Origin: Quercus robur
Taxonomy: Eukaryota > Streptophyta > Magnoliopsida > Fagales > Fagaceae
Assembly: GCF_932294415.1 (NCBI RefSeq)
Contig: NC_065536.1
Coordinates: forward strand, 44,166,354 to 44,230,353
Direction of reading: 5' to 3'
Length of the DNA: 64,000 nt
This document shows, in pieces, positions 62,452-64,000 of this stretch; the stretch's first letter is position 1; each line of letters begins with the position of its first letter. The notes beneath the pieces are model-generated. The model did no database searches, had not been told where the DNA came from, and was given only the letters and a program-made list of their open reading frames with translations. Made by a program: the position numbers and the translations under genes.

Positions 62452-63914
62452 CTGTAACTTGACGATTTTGAGCTACAAGAGTGCAACACAAGAGATTGGA
62501 AAAGGGAGCACGGAGTGTTTGGGAGGGAGAGAGTTTAGAGAGAAGATGAACAGTCACAAAAATTCGAGGGAAAAACTGAAAAAGTTTAAAAACTGCTCCT
62601 GTTTCTGCAAAACACGCGATTTTCGCGACTGGATTAAGTCGCCACACAGTCGCCAGCTCAAGCTGCCAAAGCACTCAAGAACAAAATTTTGAAAAATTTT
62701 TCTAAGTGTTTTTCGCGACTGGAAGGTCTACCCGCGAGTGAGTCGCGAGTTGAGCCGCGAAAATCTCTGAGTGAATCTCGCGACTGGACCTTCCACTCGC
62801 GAACAAGTCGCCAAAACTGACCAGCGAAGATGCGACTGAGGCTCGCGACTTGACATACCCGCGACTGAGCCGCCAAAACAGGGCAAAACTGTATTTTTGA
62901 AATTTTCAGATTTTTCCAACAAAACACTTTCCAAAAACACCTAAAACACTCAAAAATCTTTTTGTGCTTGAATTAACAAAGATTGAGCATGTAAAAACAC
63001 ATTTTATCAAGTACAATCACACAAATGAATATGGCATTTATTGAACATAAACTTGTGTGTTGTGTGTGGATATCAACAATGAGATAGTCCTTTGTCTAAT
63101 GTGAAGCTTCAATGATCAATTCAACCAAGGCATACACAATTAGCACTAGATCATGTGACCAATCTCAATTATAGAAATATGAATATATGACCTCCCACAC
63201 AACTTGATAACATAACTTGGAGCTTTTCATTTGACTCCACTTTCAATCATAACAATTGATCTTTTTGATCTTTTTGAGACAATCATCTCTCATTGTGAGA
63301 GGGATAGACAACATTTTTCTTTGAAGAACAGGCATTTGGCCTTTTTGAAAGAAATTTCACTTTTAATATAAGGTCGCTTACCCTTTTTCCTAGTCAAATA
63401 CTAGAATGTGCGACAGGCTTTTGCAGCTCAATATCTCTTTTCATTTGGAGATTTACATTTGGTGAGCTCTTTTTAGCAAAAAAAATAAAAAGTGGGAAGA
63501 TATATAGACACAAGTCTATGCATGTTTCAAGATCAACATAACCATTCACTAATCATTCATGACAAGTTTGAAGATCTATTTACAACAATCACATAGATTT
63601 CAAGATTTTTCCCATAGTGATATGAGTGCATGAAAACAAGCAATGCTTGAAAATGCACAAAGCCATTAGCACAAAGGTACAAGGCAAAACGAGTTTTAAG
63701 ACAAAACTCAACAAAGTCAATCAAGCTTTTTGATTTTCAAATTTTTATGTAATTTTTGGATTTTTGACTCAAGAAACAAAAAGATTGATAAAACACAATT
63801 AAGAAATATTCACAAGAAGAATAATCAAACAACCAAGAACAAACACAACAAGCATACCAAACAAACATAGTCACAAAGCATAGGAAGTATTAATGCATGG
63901 ACATGTTGTAATGC
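62452..63914 (-). other. Untranslated internal region of copy 2
   Basis: Equivalent of 51739-53182 in copy 1, with the CT-rich leader and the TCGCG cluster. No pol domain visible. Confidence 0.75.
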
Positions 63915-64000
63915 TTATGCATGAGTACCCCTTTTCACCCACACGTCACTTGCGTTTGGGGTGATTTCCTTAAAGGATTGGGTACGGGAGTTAGGGCTTT
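63915..64000 (-). CDS. gag C-terminus of copy 2 (partial)
   Basis: The last codons of gag, ending KRGTHA and TAA at 63917-63915, at the same place as in copy 1. The remainder is beyond the window. Confidence 0.8.
   Translation of the reverse strand, partial: SPNSRTQSFKEITPNASDVWVKRGTHA

Larger units (their letters stand above)
58842..64000 (-). mobile_element. Copia-type copy 2 (same pol-less family), opposite strand, cut by window end
   Basis: Minus-strand copy with 3' LTR at 58842-59940, then purine tract, ORF2, predicted intron, TCGCG cluster (about 62640-62870), untranslated region and the last codons of gag at the window end. The order and boundaries match copy 1, including the pol-less junction after gag. 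It has more differences and a stop in ORF2, so it is older than copy 1. The five bases outside the 3' LTR are CACCT (58837-58841); the matching duplication would lie beyond the window. Confidence 0.9.

Overview
This window is nuclear DNA of a flowering plant: AT-rich, intron-split genes with GT-AG borders, a chloroplast-targeted photosynthetic enzyme, a TATA/telo-box ribosomal-protein promoter, and dense LTR retrotransposons, SINEs and MITEs. A woody eudicot, possibly of the oak family, is my impression only; nothing here fixes the species.

Three complete host genes are supported. (1) A 13-exon plant homologue of heparan-alpha-glucosaminide N-acetyltransferase (15482-21507, +, 469 aa). (2) Cytosolic ribosomal protein eL21 (41339-42020, -, two exons, 164 aa). 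(3) Chloroplast glyceraldehyde-3-phosphate dehydrogenase subunit A (43438-46662, +, five exons, 404 aa). The last two are divergent neighbours sharing about 1.4 kb of upstream DNA. A single terminal-exon candidate (4098-4201, +) may belong to a gene whose other exons are not visible here.

Most of the rest is mobile DNA. 1-3420: a decayed LINE on the minus strand, cut by the window edge. 4.7-13.4 kb: fold-back elements, a SINE and a Mutator-like non-autonomous element with a perfect 9-bp target duplication. 21.9-27.9 kb: SINEs, a Stowaway MITE, a PIF/Harbinger-type element and hAT-like MITEs. 28214-39110: a complete but decayed Ty3/gypsy element of the Tat type, with dual RNase H and an antisense gene downstream of pol. 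48583-56760: a very young copia-type element with identical-looking LTRs, an intact gag and a second ORF, but no pol. 58842-64000+: a second, older copy of that family on the opposite strand.

The most interesting system is this pol-less copia family. Two copies share the same architecture: LTR, Met-tRNA primer site (seen in copy 1), gag ending where protease should begin, a CpG-rich TCGCG cluster, an intron-like leader, a putative plant transposon protein ORF, multiple purine tracts, LTR. They lie tail-to-tail. The layout resembles a Sirevirus that lost pol but kept gag and the downstream env-position gene, and that must be mobilised in trans.
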